DNA from: [Clostridium] saccharolyticum WM1
GTDB lineage: Bacteria; Bacillota; Clostridia; Lachnospirales; Lachnospiraceae
Length of the DNA stretch: 64,000 nucleotides
Direction of reading: 5' to 3'
NCBI RefSeq assembly: GCF_000144625.1
Contig: NC_014376.1
Coordinates: 930,001 to 994,000, forward strand
Made by a program: the position numbers and the translations under genes. Numbering within the stretch: position 1 is the first letter of the stretch; each line of letters opens with the position of its first letter. Positions 45,631 to 54,524 of this stretch are shown one piece after another. The notes beneath the pieces were generated by a model, which saw nothing but the letters and a program-made list of their open reading frames with translations, was not told the DNA's origin and ran no database searches.

Positions 45631-45785
45631 GAGCAGTACGAAACAGGCCATGAGAAGATTTTCGTCGTGCCTGCACATTAAAAATCTTCTCATGGCCTGT
45701 TTCATAGGGCGAATCCCTGTGAGCCGGCGAATTTTGCAAATTCACCGGATGCACTGGGGACTTACGTATAATAGAATGCAGGAGG
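45631..45785 (+). ncRNA. R2 structured element, copy 1 (5' leader of M16C peptidase gene)
   Basis: A perfect 23-bp stem (45640-45662 with 45681-45703) encloses a loop with GTGCCTGCAC. It is followed by an AGGG/CCCT hairpin, an AGCCGG...CCGG stem with inner GAATT/AATTC, and TGCACTGGGG (45750-45759), ending at the GCAGGAGG ribosome site. Loop and junction sequences match copy 2 (50521-50696), but the stem sequences are different and compensated. No known riboswitch class was recognised. Confidence 0.7.
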
Positions 45786-45797
45786 AAGAATTACAGA

Positions 45798-48722
45798 ATG
45801 AATCTATTTAAAAACCTTGCAGCCTATGAGGTTGTGGAAGAAAAAGCAATGAAAGAAATCAATGCATCGGGATGCGTGCTCCGACACAAAAAAAGTGGGG
45901 CAAGGATTTTTTGCATATCCTGCGATGATGAGAACAAGGTGTTTTCCATTGGATTCCGTACTCCGCCGTCAGACAGCACAGGAGTTGCCCATATTCTGGA
46001 GCACAGTGTACTCTGCGGGTCGGATCAGTTTCCGGTTAAAGATCCGTTTGTGGAGCTGGTGAAAGGCTCCCTTAACACCTTTTTAAATGCCATGACCTAT
46101 CCTGATAAAACCGTATATCCGGTGGCAAGCTGCAATGATAAGGATTTTCAGAATTTAATGAACGTGTACCTGGATGCAGTGCTTCATCCCAATATTTATA
46201 AGGAACCAAAGATTTTTATGCAGGAAGGCTGGCATTATGAGCTGGAAAGCCTGGAGTCTGATCTGATATATAACGGAGTCGTATATAATGAGATGAAGGG
46301 GGCATTTTCATCCCCGGAGGAAGTGCTGGACCGTTATACCAGAAAAACCCTGTTCCCGGATAACTGCTACGGTCAGGAATCAGGGGGGGATCCTGCCTTT
46401 ATACCGGATCTGACTTATGAGGACTTTCTGGCTTTCCATAAGAGATATTATCATCCTTCCAACAGCTATATTTACCTCTACGGAGATATGGATATGGCGG
46501 AAAAGCTGGTATGGCTTGATGAGAAGTATTTAAGCCAATACGATGAAACAGTCATTGAATCCAGGATTCCAAGGCAGAAGCCCTTTCTAAAACCGGTGGA
46601 AGCAGAGACCTTTTATTCCATCACCGAAGGACAATCCGAAGAAAATGCCACCTATCTTTCCATCAGTACGGCAGTGGGAACAGGGCTGGATCCCAAGCTT
46701 TATATAGCCTTTCAGATCCTGGAATACACCCTTTTGGATGCTCCGGGTGCTCCCTTAAAGCAGGCACTCATTGACGCAGGGATTGGGCAGGACATTTTAG
46801 GCGGATATGACAACGGTATTCTTCAGCCTTATTTCTCCGTCATTGCTAAAAATGCCAACAAGGAGCAGCGAGGGGAATTTCTTGCCGTTGTAAAAGGAAC
46901 CTTAAGAAAGCTTGCGGATGAAGGAATCAATAAGAAGAGCCTGAAAGCCGGAATGAATTTTTACGAATTCCGTTACCGTGAGGCGGATTACGGTTCAGCG
47001 CCAAAGGGACTCATGTATGGACTTCAATGCATGGACAGCTGGCTGTATGACGGAGATCCTATTATGCATCTGGAATATCAGGATACCTTTGATTATCTGA
47101 AAAAAGTGGTGGATGACGGATATTTTGAACAGCTTATCAGGGAATACCTTCTGGATAATCCTTTTGAAGCCTTCTTAACCGTAAGCCCCAAAAAGAATTT
47201 ATCGGCAATGGAAGAGGAGAAGGTAGCTAAAAAGCTGGCAGTCTATAAAGCCTCTCTCTCCCAGGAGGAGCTTCTCCATCTGGTGGAACAGACCAGGGCT
47301 TTAAGGGAATACCAGGAAACGCCCTCTCCCCAGGAGACCTTGGAAATGATCCCCATGCTTCGGAGAGAAGACATTACCAGAGAGCCGGAAGAGATCCTAT
47401 GGGAGGAAAAATCAGCCCATGGCATTAAGGTGATCCATCATGAGATGTTTACCTCTGGTATCGGATACTTGAAAGTGCTTTTCGATACTTCTGCAGTTCC
47501 TTACGAGGATCTGCCATATGTGGGATTTTTAAAATCCCTGCTTGGGTATGTGAATACGGAAAACTTCACCTACGGAGACCTGACCAGTGAGATCCATTTA
47601 AACAGCGGCGGCGTCAGCTTCAGCGTGACCTCTTATCCTGACTTGAAAAATAAGGGAGAGTTTAAAGGATTTTTCGTAGCAAGTGCCAGGGTGCTTTATG
47701 AGAAGGTGGATTTTGGATTCTCCATTCTGGGTGAGATCCTGACCCGTTCCATATTGGATGATGAAAAGCGGGTGGGTGAAATTATCAGTGAGACCAGATC
47801 AAGGGCCAGGATGAAGCTGGAAGGCTCCTGCCATTCGGCAGCGGTTGCCAGAGCCACTTCCTATTATTCCCCTACCTCCAGCTATAACGATTTGACCGGA
47901 GGAATCGGATACTATGAATTTCTGGAAAATCTGGAGAAAGAATACCCCTCCCATAAGAAGGAGATCATTGAACGGCTGAAAGCGGTCATGAAGAAGCTTT
48001 TTACCGGGAAAAACATGCTGGTCAGCTATACCGCGGATGAGGAAGGCTATGGGCTGCTTCCCGAGGCTTTAAAAAAGCTTACCGATGTACTGCCTGAAGG
48101 AGAGGCAAAACATTATCCTTTTGCTTTTACGGCAGGAAACAGGAACGAAGGCTTCTATACGGCTTCCCAGGTCAATTATGTGGCAAGATGCGGAACCTTT
48201 GCAGGCAGCGGCCGGGAATATACCGGAGCTCTTAAGATCTTAAAGGTCATTTTAAGCTATGATTATCTGTGGATCCATTTAAGAGTGAAGGGCGGAGCCT
48301 ATGGCTGTATGAGCGGATTCGGACGATCCGGAGAAGGGTATTTCACCTCCTACCGGGATCCCAATGTAGGAGAAACGAACCGGATCTATGATGGGATCGT
48401 AGAGTATTTGAAAAATTTCCAGTCATCGGACCGGGATATGACAAAATATGTCATCGGCACCATCAGCGATATGGATGTGCCGTACCCTCCGTCCACCAAA
48501 GGTAACCGCGGTCTTTCCGCCTATTTATCCGGCGTGGACCGGGAAATGATGGAAAAAGAGCGGGAAGAGGTATTAACCGCGACTCAGGAAGACATCCGCA
48601 GTTTAGCACCTCTTGTAAAAGCCGTTCTGGATACGGGAAGCTTATGCGTCATTGGAAATGAAGAAAGAATGTCCGCGGATAAGGAGCTGTTTGGGGAGAC
48701 CAAGAACCTGTTCCACTCATGA
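45798..48722 (+). CDS. M16C family metallopeptidase (presequence protease / insulinase-like)
   Basis: 974 residues, the typical size of the single-chain M16C (PreP/Cym1) peptidases. Zinc motif H65-x-x-E68-H69 (GVAHILEHSVLCGSDQFPVK) with the distal Glu in YNEMKGAFSS, four M16 domains forming a clamshell, and a C-terminal CMSGFGRSGEGYF region. It degrades peptides in the cytoplasm. No signal peptide. AGGAGGAA lies before the ATG, at the end of an R2 element. It is followed by three R1 repeats and era. Confidence 0.95.
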   Translation: MNLFKNLAAYEVVEEKAMKEINASGCVLRHKKSGARIFCISCDDENKVFSIGFRTPPSDSTGVAHILEHSVLCGSDQFPVKDPFVELVKGSLNTFLNAMTYPDKTVYPVASCNDKDFQNLMNVYLDAVLHPNIYKEPKIFMQEGWHYELESLESDLIYNGVVYNEMKGAFSSPEEVLDRYTRKTLFPDNCYGQESGGDPAFIPDLTYEDFLAFHKRYYHPSNSYIYLYGDMDMAEKLVWLDEKYLSQYDETVIESRIPRQKPFLKPVEAETFYSITEGQSEENATYLSISTAVGTGLDPKLYIAFQILEYTLLDAPGAPLKQALIDAGIGQDILGGYDNGILQPYFSVIAKNANKEQRGEFLAVVKGTLRKLADEGINKKSLKAGMNFYEFRYREADYGSAPKGLMYGLQCMDSWLYDGDPIMHLEYQDTFDYLKKVVDDGYFEQLIREYLLDNPFEAFLTVSPKKNLSAMEEEKVAKKLAVYKASLSQEELLHLVEQTRALREYQETPSPQETLEMIPMLRREDITREPEEILWEEKSAHGIKVIHHEMFTSGIGYLKVLFDTSAVPYEDLPYVGFLKSLLGYVNTENFTYGDLTSEIHLNSGGVSFSVTSYPDLKNKGEFKGFFVASARVLYEKVDFGFSILGEILTRSILDDEKRVGEIISETRSRARMKLEGSCHSAAVARATSYYSPTSSYNDLTGGIGYYEFLENLEKEYPSHKKEIIERLKAVMKKLFTGKNMLVSYTADEEGYGLLPEALKKLTDVLPEGEAKHYPFAFTAGNRNEGFYTASQVNYVARCGTFAGSGREYTGALKILKVILSYDYLWIHLRVKGGAYGCMSGFGRSGEGYFTSYRDPNVGETNRIYDGIVEYLKNFQSSDRDMTKYVIGTISDMDVPYPPSTKGNRGLSAYLSGVDREMMEKEREEVLTATQEDIRSLAPLVKAVLDTGSLCVIGNEERMSADKELFGETKNLFHS

Positions 48723-48724
48723 TA

Positions 48725-48882
48725 AAACGCCTTGCAGGCGTTCCCCTATGTCCAAATAACATGGACGTGAAAGAGGAAACGCCTTAACAGGCATACCTCT
48801 ATGTCCAAAAACCATGGACACGAAAGAGGAAACGCCTTAACAGGCATACCTCTATGTCCAAAAACCATGGACACGAAAGAGG
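48725..48882 (+). repeat. R1 family: three tandem copies upstream of era
   Basis: 48725-48776 (52 bp), 48777-48829 and 48830-48882 (53 bp each, identical to one another). Each contains GCCTT-N-CAGGC, TGTCC-N9-GGACA and a CGAAAGAGG tail. They abut without spacers, start three bases after the peptidase stop and lead into AAGGAG of era. Confidence 0.95.
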
Positions 48883-48896
48883 AAAGGAGAACTTAT

Positions 48897-49802
48897 ATGG
48901 AAAACAATTATAAATCAGGTTTCGTAACCCTGATCGGGCGCCCGAATGTTGGGAAATCTACCCTGATGAACCATCTCATCGGACAGAAGATCGCGATAAC
49001 GTCTGATAAGCCCCAGACTACCAGAAACAGGATCCAGACCGTGTATACGGATGAAAGAGGGCAGATTATTTTTCTTGATACTCCCGGTATCCATAAGGCT
49101 AAGAACAAGCTGGGAGAATATATGGTAAGCGTTGCAGAACGAACCTTAAAGGAAGTGGATGTGGTGCTATGGCTGGTGGAACCCACCACCTACATCGGTG
49201 CGGGAGAGCAGCATATTGCAGAGCAGTTAAATCAAGTAAAAACACCGGTGATCCTGGCTATTAATAAAATTGATACGGTGAAAAATCAGGAGGAGATTCT
49301 GACCTTTATAAGTGCTTATAAGGATGTCTGCCGGTTTGCTGAAATTGTTCCGGTTTCCGCTTTAAAGGATAAGAATACGGATCTCCTGCTGGAGCTTATT
49401 TATAAATATCTTCCAGCAGGGCCGCAGTATTACGACGAAGATACGGTGACCGACCAGCCTATGCGCCAGATTTCAGCAGAGCTAATCCGGGAAAAGGCTC
49501 TTCGCCTTTTAAACGACGAGATACCCCACGGAATCGCGGTGACCATTGAAAAGATGAAAGAACGGGATAACGGCATTATGGATATTGAAGCTGATATTAT
49601 CTGCGAAAGGGATTCCCACAAAGGGATCATTATTGGAAAAGGCGGTACCATGCTGAAAAAAATCGGAACCGCTGCCCGCAGGGAAATCGAAGACCTGATG
49701 GATACAAAGGTAAATTTACAGCTCTGGGTAAAGGTCCGGAAGGAATGGCGTGACAGCGAGCTGTATATGAAGAATTATGGATATAATGAAAAAGAAATTT
49801 AA
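48897..49802 (+). CDS. era: GTPase Era
   Basis: 301 residues from ATG 48897 (AAGGAG, 7 bases); the frame stays open upstream through the R1 repeats, but that part is not conserved. G1 (GRPNVGKST), G2/G3 (TTRNRIQTV, DTPGIHK), G4 (NKID) and a C-terminal KH domain (IIIGKGGTMLKKIG). It binds the 3' end of 16S rRNA in 30S assembly. recO follows after 17 bases, the usual order. Confidence 0.97.
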   Translation: MENNYKSGFVTLIGRPNVGKSTLMNHLIGQKIAITSDKPQTTRNRIQTVYTDERGQIIFLDTPGIHKAKNKLGEYMVSVAERTLKEVDVVLWLVEPTTYIGAGEQHIAEQLNQVKTPVILAINKIDTVKNQEEILTFISAYKDVCRFAEIVPVSALKDKNTDLLLELIYKYLPAGPQYYDEDTVTDQPMRQISAELIREKALRLLNDEIPHGIAVTIEKMKERDNGIMDIEADIICERDSHKGIIIGKGGTMLKKIGTAARREIEDLMDTKVNLQLWVKVRKEWRDSELYMKNYGYNEKEI

Positions 49803-49819
49803 AAAAGTGGTGGTAGGAA

Positions 49820-50485
49820 TTGAGGGAAGTTGAGACCATGACGGGGATGGTGATTCGTGTGTCCCCGGTTGGAGAGATGGATAAGCGCCTTGTAATACTC
49901 ACCAGGGAAAGAGGAAAAATCACCGCATTTGCCAGAGGGTCCAGAAGACCGGGAAGTCCTCTTATGGCAGTAAGCCGCCCCTTTGCCTTCGGGCAGTTTT
50001 CCCTGTATGAGGGCAGGGATTCCTATACCCTTCGGTCGGCGGAGATCATCAATTACTTTGATGCCCTTTCTCTGGATATGGAAGGAACCTGCTATGGCTC
50101 TTATTTTCTGGAGCTGGCTGATTATTATGCCAGAGAGAACATGGATGGTACAGGGCTTTTAAAGCTTCTTTACCAGTCCATACGGGCACTTTTAAAGCCA
50201 GCCCTGAAAAATCAGCTGGTCCAGAGGGTCTTTGAGTTGAAAGCCATGGTGCTGAACGGGGAATACACGGAAAAACCTCCCTGCCCCGTCAGTGATTCGG
50301 CAGGCTATACCTGGGAATATGTAATCGCCTCCCCGGCAGAGCATCTTTACACCTTTACCCTGACCGAACCGGTTCTGGAGGAGTTCAGCCGCTGCGTGGA
50401 AATCAACAAGAAGCGTTATGTGGACCGGGATTTTCACTCCCTTGAGATTTTGCAGACCATGACAGGGGGGAAAGTATTGAAATGA
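49820..50485 (+). CDS. recO: DNA repair protein RecO
   Basis: 221 residues from TTG 49820, which keeps the MREVETMTGMVIRVSPVGEM start found in homologues; ATG 49838 would cut into it. N-terminal OB-fold (VIRVSPVGEMDKRLVILTRE, GSRRPGSPLM) and a helical domain (FFLELADYY). The C-terminal zinc site is not evident, because only one of the usual cysteines (CPVSDSAGY) can be seen, and the protein is somewhat short for RecO (about 240-250). It helps load RecA. A promoter for the next gene lies in its last codons. Confidence 0.9.
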   Translation: MREVETMTGMVIRVSPVGEMDKRLVILTRERGKITAFARGSRRPGSPLMAVSRPFAFGQFSLYEGRDSYTLRSAEIINYFDALSLDMEGTCYGSYFLELADYYARENMDGTGLLKLLYQSIRALLKPALKNQLVQRVFELKAMVLNGEYTEKPPCPVSDSAGYTWEYVIASPAEHLYTFTLTEPVLEEFSRCVEINKKRYVDRDFHSLEILQTMTGGKVLK

Positions 50486-50505
50486 CAGGTAGGATTTGGT
50501 ATAAT
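50477..50505 (+). promoter_or_regulatory. Promoter of the R2-lipoprotein-glyS unit
   Basis: TTGAAA (50477-50482), a 17-base spacer, TATAAT (50500-50505). It overlaps the recO stop region and would start transcripts near 50512, just before the R2 element, making R2 a 5' leader. Confidence 0.75.
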
Positions 50506-50520
50506 GTCCAGGAATACTAT

Positions 50521-50696
50521 GAGCGGTGCGAATCAGGACGCGGAAAAATTTTCGTTGTGCTTGCACAGAAGAAGGTTTTTCCGCGTCCTGATTCATAGGG
50601 CAGATGCCCGTAAGCCGGTGGATCCAAAGGATTCCCCGGCTGCACTGGGGGTACGGATTCACAGAATCCGTGCGGCGGACTCAATGCAGGAGGGAA
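50521..50696 (+). ncRNA. R2 structured element, copy 2 (leader of lipoprotein-glyS)
   Basis: A perfect 19-bp stem (50530-50548 with 50576-50594) around TTTTCGTTGTGCTTGCACA (50549-50567), then a GGGC/GCCC hairpin, a GCCGG...CCGGC stem with inner GGATCC/GGATTC, TGCACTGGGG (50641-50650), an extra GGATTC/GAATCC hairpin and GCAGGAGG. A promoter sits directly upstream. It does not carry the T-box signature, although glyS is in the transcript. Confidence 0.75.
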
Positions 50697-50700
50697 ATGG

Positions 50701-51330
50701 ATGAAGAAAATGAAAGGGGTTCTGGTGGCTTTCCTGGCTGCGGTTATGCTGACCGGCTGCTTAGGCAGGAGCGGCGGCAGCGCCTTGAACGGGGAGAGCA
50801 GCAGAATCTATGTGACGGGAGAAGGCACCCTTCAGACTTCCACGGTGGAAGCCTATGCGGAACAGGATTACTATCGTGCAGATGAATTGAAAGCTTATCT
50901 GGAAGAAGCCGTTTCAAAATATAACGAAACCCATGGACAGGGAGCTGTAACCCTGGAATCCTGTAATCTGGAAAAAGGAAATGCCACCATGGTCTTTCGT
51001 TATGGATCAGGAAACGATCTGGCGGGGTTTGCTTCTGAGTATGAGGATAAGGAAAATCAGGTGGATTCCATTGCCGTGACCCCTTTCTCCCAGGTAATGG
51101 GGCAGAGTGAGTCGGAGGGAGTGGCTTTTATTAAGGCCTCTGACGGGAAGCCGGCAGAAAAAAAGGCTTTGTCCAGCAGGGGAGATTGCTTTGCTGTGGT
51201 TTTGAAGGCAAAACAGCCGGTGACGGTACAGACTCAGGGAAGGCTTTTATTTGTCTCCGATAATGTAGTTATAAAGGATCGCTATACCGTTCAGACAGCA
51301 GAAGGGAAAAATTACATCATATTTAAATAA
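50701..51330 (+). CDS. Lipoprotein of unknown function
   Basis: 209 residues. Signal peptide with lipobox LTGC (C20) and a Gly/Ser-rich tether, then an alpha/beta domain with [20 protein letters not shown] and [16 protein letters not shown], not recognised as a known enzyme. It would be attached to the outer face of the membrane. Expressed from the promoter at 50477 behind an R2 leader, 14 bases before glyS. Confidence 0.8.
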   Translation: MKKMKGVLVAFLAAVMLTGCLGRSGGSALNGESSRIYVTGEGTLQTSTVEAYAEQDYYRADELKAYLEEAVSKYNETHGQGAVTLESCNLEKGNATMVFRYGSGNDLAGFASEYEDKENQVDSIAVTPFSQVMGQSESEGVAFIKASDGKPAEKKALSSRGDCFAVVLKAKQPVTVQTQGRLLFVSDNVVIKDRYTVQTAEGKNYIIFK

Positions 51331-51344
51331 GAGAGGTTAAGATC

Positions 51345-52733
51345 ATGGAAAAAACAATGGAAAAGATAGTGGGACTTGCAAAGTCAAGGGGATTTGTATA
51401 TCCTGGTTCCGAAATTTACGGCGGCCTTGCCAATACCTGGGATTACGGCAATTTAGGTGTAGAACTGAAGAACAATGTAAAAAAAGCATGGTGGCAGAAA
51501 TTTGTTCAGGAGAGTCCCTACAATGTGGGCGTGGACTGTGCCATATTGATGAATTCCCAGACCTGGATTGCTTCCGGACATTTAGGCGGCTTTTCTGACC
51601 CTCTGATGGATTGCAAGGCATGCAAAGAGCGTTTCCGTGCAGATAAGCTGATTGAAGATTATATGGCTGAAAACAACCTTACGGTGGAAGGCTCCGTGGA
51701 TGCCTGGTCTCAGGAAGAGATGAAAAACTACATCGATGAAAAGAATATCTGCTGCCCAAGCTGCGGAAAGCATGATTTTACAGATATCCGCCAGTTCAAT
51801 TTAATGTTCAAAACCTTTCAGGGAGTGACAGAGGATGCCAAGAACACTGTTTACTTAAGGCCTGAAACCGCCCAGGGTATTTTTGTAAACTTCAAGAATG
51901 TTCAGAGAACCTCCCGGAAGAAAATTCCATTTGGAATCGCACAGGTGGGTAAATCCTTCCGCAATGAGATCACACCTGGAAACTTTACCTTCCGCACCAG
52001 GGAATTTGAACAGATGGAGCTTGAATTTTTCTGTGAACCGGAAACGGATCTGGAATGGTTTGCATACTGGAAAGAATTCTGTATCAACTGGCTGAAGACT
52101 CTGGGGATCAAGGATGATGAGATGCGTGTCAGGGATCATGAGAAGGAAGAGCTTTCCTTCTACAGCAAGGCGACCTCTGACATTGAATTCCTGTTCCCGT
52201 TTGGCTGGGGCGAATTATGGGGAATTGCGGACAGAACAGATTATGACCTGACACAGCACCAGAACACCTCCGGACAGGATCTCACTTATTTTGATGACGA
52301 AAAAAAGGAGCGGTACGTACCCTATGTGGTAGAGCCGTCTCTGGGAGCTGACCGTGTGACCCTTGCATTCCTATGTGCCGCATACGACGAGGAGGAAATC
52401 GCAGAAGGGGATGTGCGTACCGTACTTCACTTCCATCCTGCCATTGCTCCTGTAAAAATCGGGGTACTGCCTCTTTCCAAGAAGCTGAACGATGGTGCAG
52501 AAAAGGTATATGAAGAGCTTTGCAAATATTATAACTGTGAATTTGATGACAGAGGCAATATTGGAAAGCGTTACAGAAGGCAGGACGAGATCGGGACTCC
52601 GTTCTGTGTTACCTATGATTTTGATTCAGAAGAGGACTTTGCAGTAACCGTACGCGACCGTGACACCATGGATCAGGTAAGAGTTCCCATTGCTGAACTG
52701 AAAAGCTATTTTGAAGATAAGTTCCGTTTTTAG
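51345..52733 (+). CDS. glyS: Glycyl-tRNA synthetase (dimeric, GRS1 type)
   Basis: 462 residues, class II synthetase of the single-chain alpha2 type: [20 protein letters not shown], motif 2 with [20 protein letters not shown] in part ([10 protein letters not shown]), motif 3 with EPSLGADR, and a C-terminal anticodon-binding domain ([16 protein letters not shown]). It charges tRNA-Gly. The usual T-box leader is absent; the gene is instead read with the upstream lipoprotein. GAGAGG precedes the ATG. Ends at a strong terminator. Confidence 0.97.
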   Translation: MEKTMEKIVGLAKSRGFVYPGSEIYGGLANTWDYGNLGVELKNNVKKAWWQKFVQESPYNVGVDCAILMNSQTWIASGHLGGFSDPLMDCKACKERFRADKLIEDYMAENNLTVEGSVDAWSQEEMKNYIDEKNICCPSCGKHDFTDIRQFNLMFKTFQGVTEDAKNTVYLRPETAQGIFVNFKNVQRTSRKKIPFGIAQVGKSFRNEITPGNFTFRTREFEQMELEFFCEPETDLEWFAYWKEFCINWLKTLGIKDDEMRVRDHEKEELSFYSKATSDIEFLFPFGWGELWGIADRTDYDLTQHQNTSGQDLTYFDDEKKERYVPYVVEPSLGADRVTLAFLCAAYDEEEIAEGDVRTVLHFHPAIAPVKIGVLPLSKKLNDGAEKVYEELCKYYNCEFDDRGNIGKRYRRQDEIGTPFCVTYDFDSEEDFAVTVRDRDTMDQVRVPIAELKSYFEDKFRF

Positions 52734-52774
52734 GCATAATGCTTCCTTCTGAAGGGAGATCTACGGGATTTTAT

Positions 52775-52820
52775 AAAAAAGTGCAGAGAGAGGCTGGTCG
52801 CCTCTCTCTGCACTTTTTTT
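52775..52820. terminator. Bidirectional intrinsic terminator after glyS
   Basis: A 20-base arm (52775-52794) pairs perfectly with 52800-52819 around TGGTC; A-run and T-run on the two sides serve both strands (glyS on plus, cupin on minus). Confidence 0.95.
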
Positions 52821-52877
52821 ATAATAAAATCTCCGCCGGCTTAAAAGTCTGCTTATCGTTTCTTTTGTATTCAATGG

Positions 52878-53369
52878 TTATTCCTCTGCATCAGAATCCG
52901 CTTTTGTCCAATGAACCGTACCAAAAGAATGCTCTATGGGAGCATAGATGGAATATAGCTTTAATGGCTCATTGCCGGTATTTATAATATTATGCCAGGT
53001 ATTAGCGGGGATGAGAACGGCACAATTTTCATTGACAGATTGTTGAAACGTCAGATGATAGGGACTGTCTCCCATAAGCAGCAGTCCTTCTCCTGCTTCC
53101 ACTCGGATGAACTGGTCTACCTCAGAATGATTTTCCAGGCCGATATTACTATCTGCCGGGATGCTCATGAGAGTAAGCTGCATGTGATTTCCGGTCCAGC
53201 GGGTAGTACGGAAGGTAGGGTTTCGAAGGGTATCGTGGACAATGTTCAGCACAAGCGGTGACGGCCCATAGTCATTCGCATCCCAGGTGAGATAAGTATT
53301 GTCCGATATACAGTTAGACTGGCAGGTAAAGCAATTACAGGGTATCATAGGCTCACTCTTTTCGTGCAT
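52878..53369 (-). CDS. Cupin-domain protein
   Basis: 163 residues (156 if Met8 at 53348 is used; no clear ribosome site for either). A Cys-rich N-terminus (CNCFTCQSNC, C11-C20) is followed by a cupin barrel with IGLENHSEVDQFIRVEAGEG and LIPANTWHNIINTGNEPLKL, giving metal ligands H, E and H. Probably a small metal-dependent isomerase, dioxygenase or sensor. The four-Cys cluster before the cupin is unusual and may bind zinc. Monocistronic on the minus strand. Confidence 0.8.
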   Translation of the reverse strand: MHEKSEPMIPCNCFTCQSNCISDNTYLTWDANDYGPSPLVLNIVHDTLRNPTFRTTRWTGNHMQLTLMSIPADSNIGLENHSEVDQFIRVEAGEGLLLMGDSPYHLTFQQSVNENCAVLIPANTWHNIINTGNEPLKLYSIYAPIEHSFGTVHWTKADSDAEE

Positions 53370-53502
53370 TGTAATGTATTATATGGAATGGACTTTTACC
53401 CGTGACAGGTATTGAAGATAAATCCTAAGAATTTGCGGAAGTACAGGGACCGCGGCCGATTAAGAGGCAGACGGCAGAAGAAGAGGCCGGATGCAGGGAG
53501 AT

Positions 53503-53566
53503 AAAAAGAGGCAGCAGCAAAAAGGAATATCCGGTGAGAATTCTCTTTTTTGCTGCTGCCGTTTTC
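53503..53566. terminator. Terminator of the nucleoside ABC operon (minus strand)
   Basis: GGCAGCAGCAAAAA (53510-53523) pairs with TTTTTGCTGCTGCC (53547-53560), then TCTTTTTAT on the minus strand. The plus strand also has a T-rich tail. Confidence 0.88.
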
Positions 53567-53570
53567 TTTG

Positions 53571-54524
53571 TTACCTCTGTCCCTTATCGTATGGAATGCC
53601 CTCTGCTTTAGGAGCCTGAGAGTTTCTTGAGGTGAAGATCAGTACAATCAATGTGATAATATAAGGTACCATCTTGTAAAAATAGCTTGGAATACCGATT
53701 GCGTTTAAAAACGGGATTCCGGAATAAGCGGATGCGATAGCCTTCATAAGTCCGAAGAACAATGAGGCAAGCATGATGTTCACCGGCTTCCATTGACCGA
53801 AGATCAAAACGGCCAGAGCCAGGAATCCGTATCCTGCTACGTCTGCATTAAAATTGGTGGAGGTAGGAACCACAAAAACCAGTCCTCCAAGCCCGCCAAG
53901 AGCACCGGAAATCAGAACGCCTGCATACTGCATGTGGTATACGTTGATACCGGCGGAATCTGCTGCCTGAGGATGCTCGCCGCAGGACCGGAGCCTTAAG
54001 CCGAATCTGGTTTTATAAAGGACAATGGCTGAGAGCAAAAAGATAGCGATACCGATATAAGTGGTAATATAGGCGTTCTGGAACAGGAGAGGGCCGAAGA
54101 ACGGAACCTTTCCCAATACCGGAACAGACGCAATGCGGAAGGTATTGTTAAACTGTACCTGCTGCACGTTCTGGATAACACGGGCTATGAATATGGCAAA
54201 GGCGGGAGCAAACATATTTAAAGCCGTACCGCTGATGACCTGATTGGACTTCATGTTAATGGAAGCATAAGCGTGGAACAGGGAAAATACCATACCGGTG
54301 GCCATGGAGATCAGCACTGCAATGATGAGCTGGAGCTGACCGCTCATAGAGCTGCCTGTAAAATGGATAAACAGGATCCCCGTAAAGGCTCCCATGATCA
54401 TGATTCCTTCCAAAGCGATGTTGATGATACCGCTTCTTTCGGAAAACATGGCTCCTAAGGCTACGATCATGAGAGGAATCATGAAATACATGGTCTGCTG
54501 GAATATGAAATAAATTACGTTCAT
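53571..54524 (-). CDS. ABC transporter permease (NupQ/BmpC-like, nucleoside or related)
   Basis: 317 residues, eight or more membrane segments, of the branched-chain-amino-acid type permease family: MNVIYFIFQQTMYFMIPLMI, EGIMIMGAFTGILFIHFTG, and LRSCGEHPQAADSAGINVYH, the last being the conserved EHP/AA motif of nucleoside permeases (YufQ/NupQ). Its start overlaps the stop of the preceding permease by 4 bases (ATGA), so both are made together. Last gene of the operon. Confidence 0.9.
   Translation of the reverse strand: MNVIYFIFQQTMYFMIPLMIVALGAMFSERSGIINIALEGIMIMGAFTGILFIHFTGSSMSGQLQLIIAVLISMATGMVFSLFHAYASINMKSNQVISGTALNMFAPAFAIFIARVIQNVQQVQFNNTFRIASVPVLGKVPFFGPLLFQNAYITTYIGIAIFLLSAIVLYKTRFGLRLRSCGEHPQAADSAGINVYHMQYAGVLISGALGGLGGLVFVVPTSTNFNADVAGYGFLALAVLIFGQWKPVNIMLASLFFGLMKAIASAYSGIPFLNAIGIPSYFYKMVPYIITLIVLIFTSRNSQAPKAEGIPYDKGQR

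Noticed and set aside
48725..48882. CRISPR array
   Set aside because: Units abut directly with no spacers, and no cas genes are near. The same applies to the 22-bp repeats at 4118-4229.
48801..48896. N-terminal extension of Era through the R1 repeats
   Set aside because: The added 32 residues are translated repeat sequence, not conserved, and a proper AAGGAG precedes ATG 48897.
50521..50696. T-box riboswitch for glyS, or a cobalamin riboswitch
   Set aside because: The T-box antiterminator signature and specifier-loop arrangement are absent, and the cobalamin core sequence does not match. The same element also occurs before an unrelated peptidase gene.
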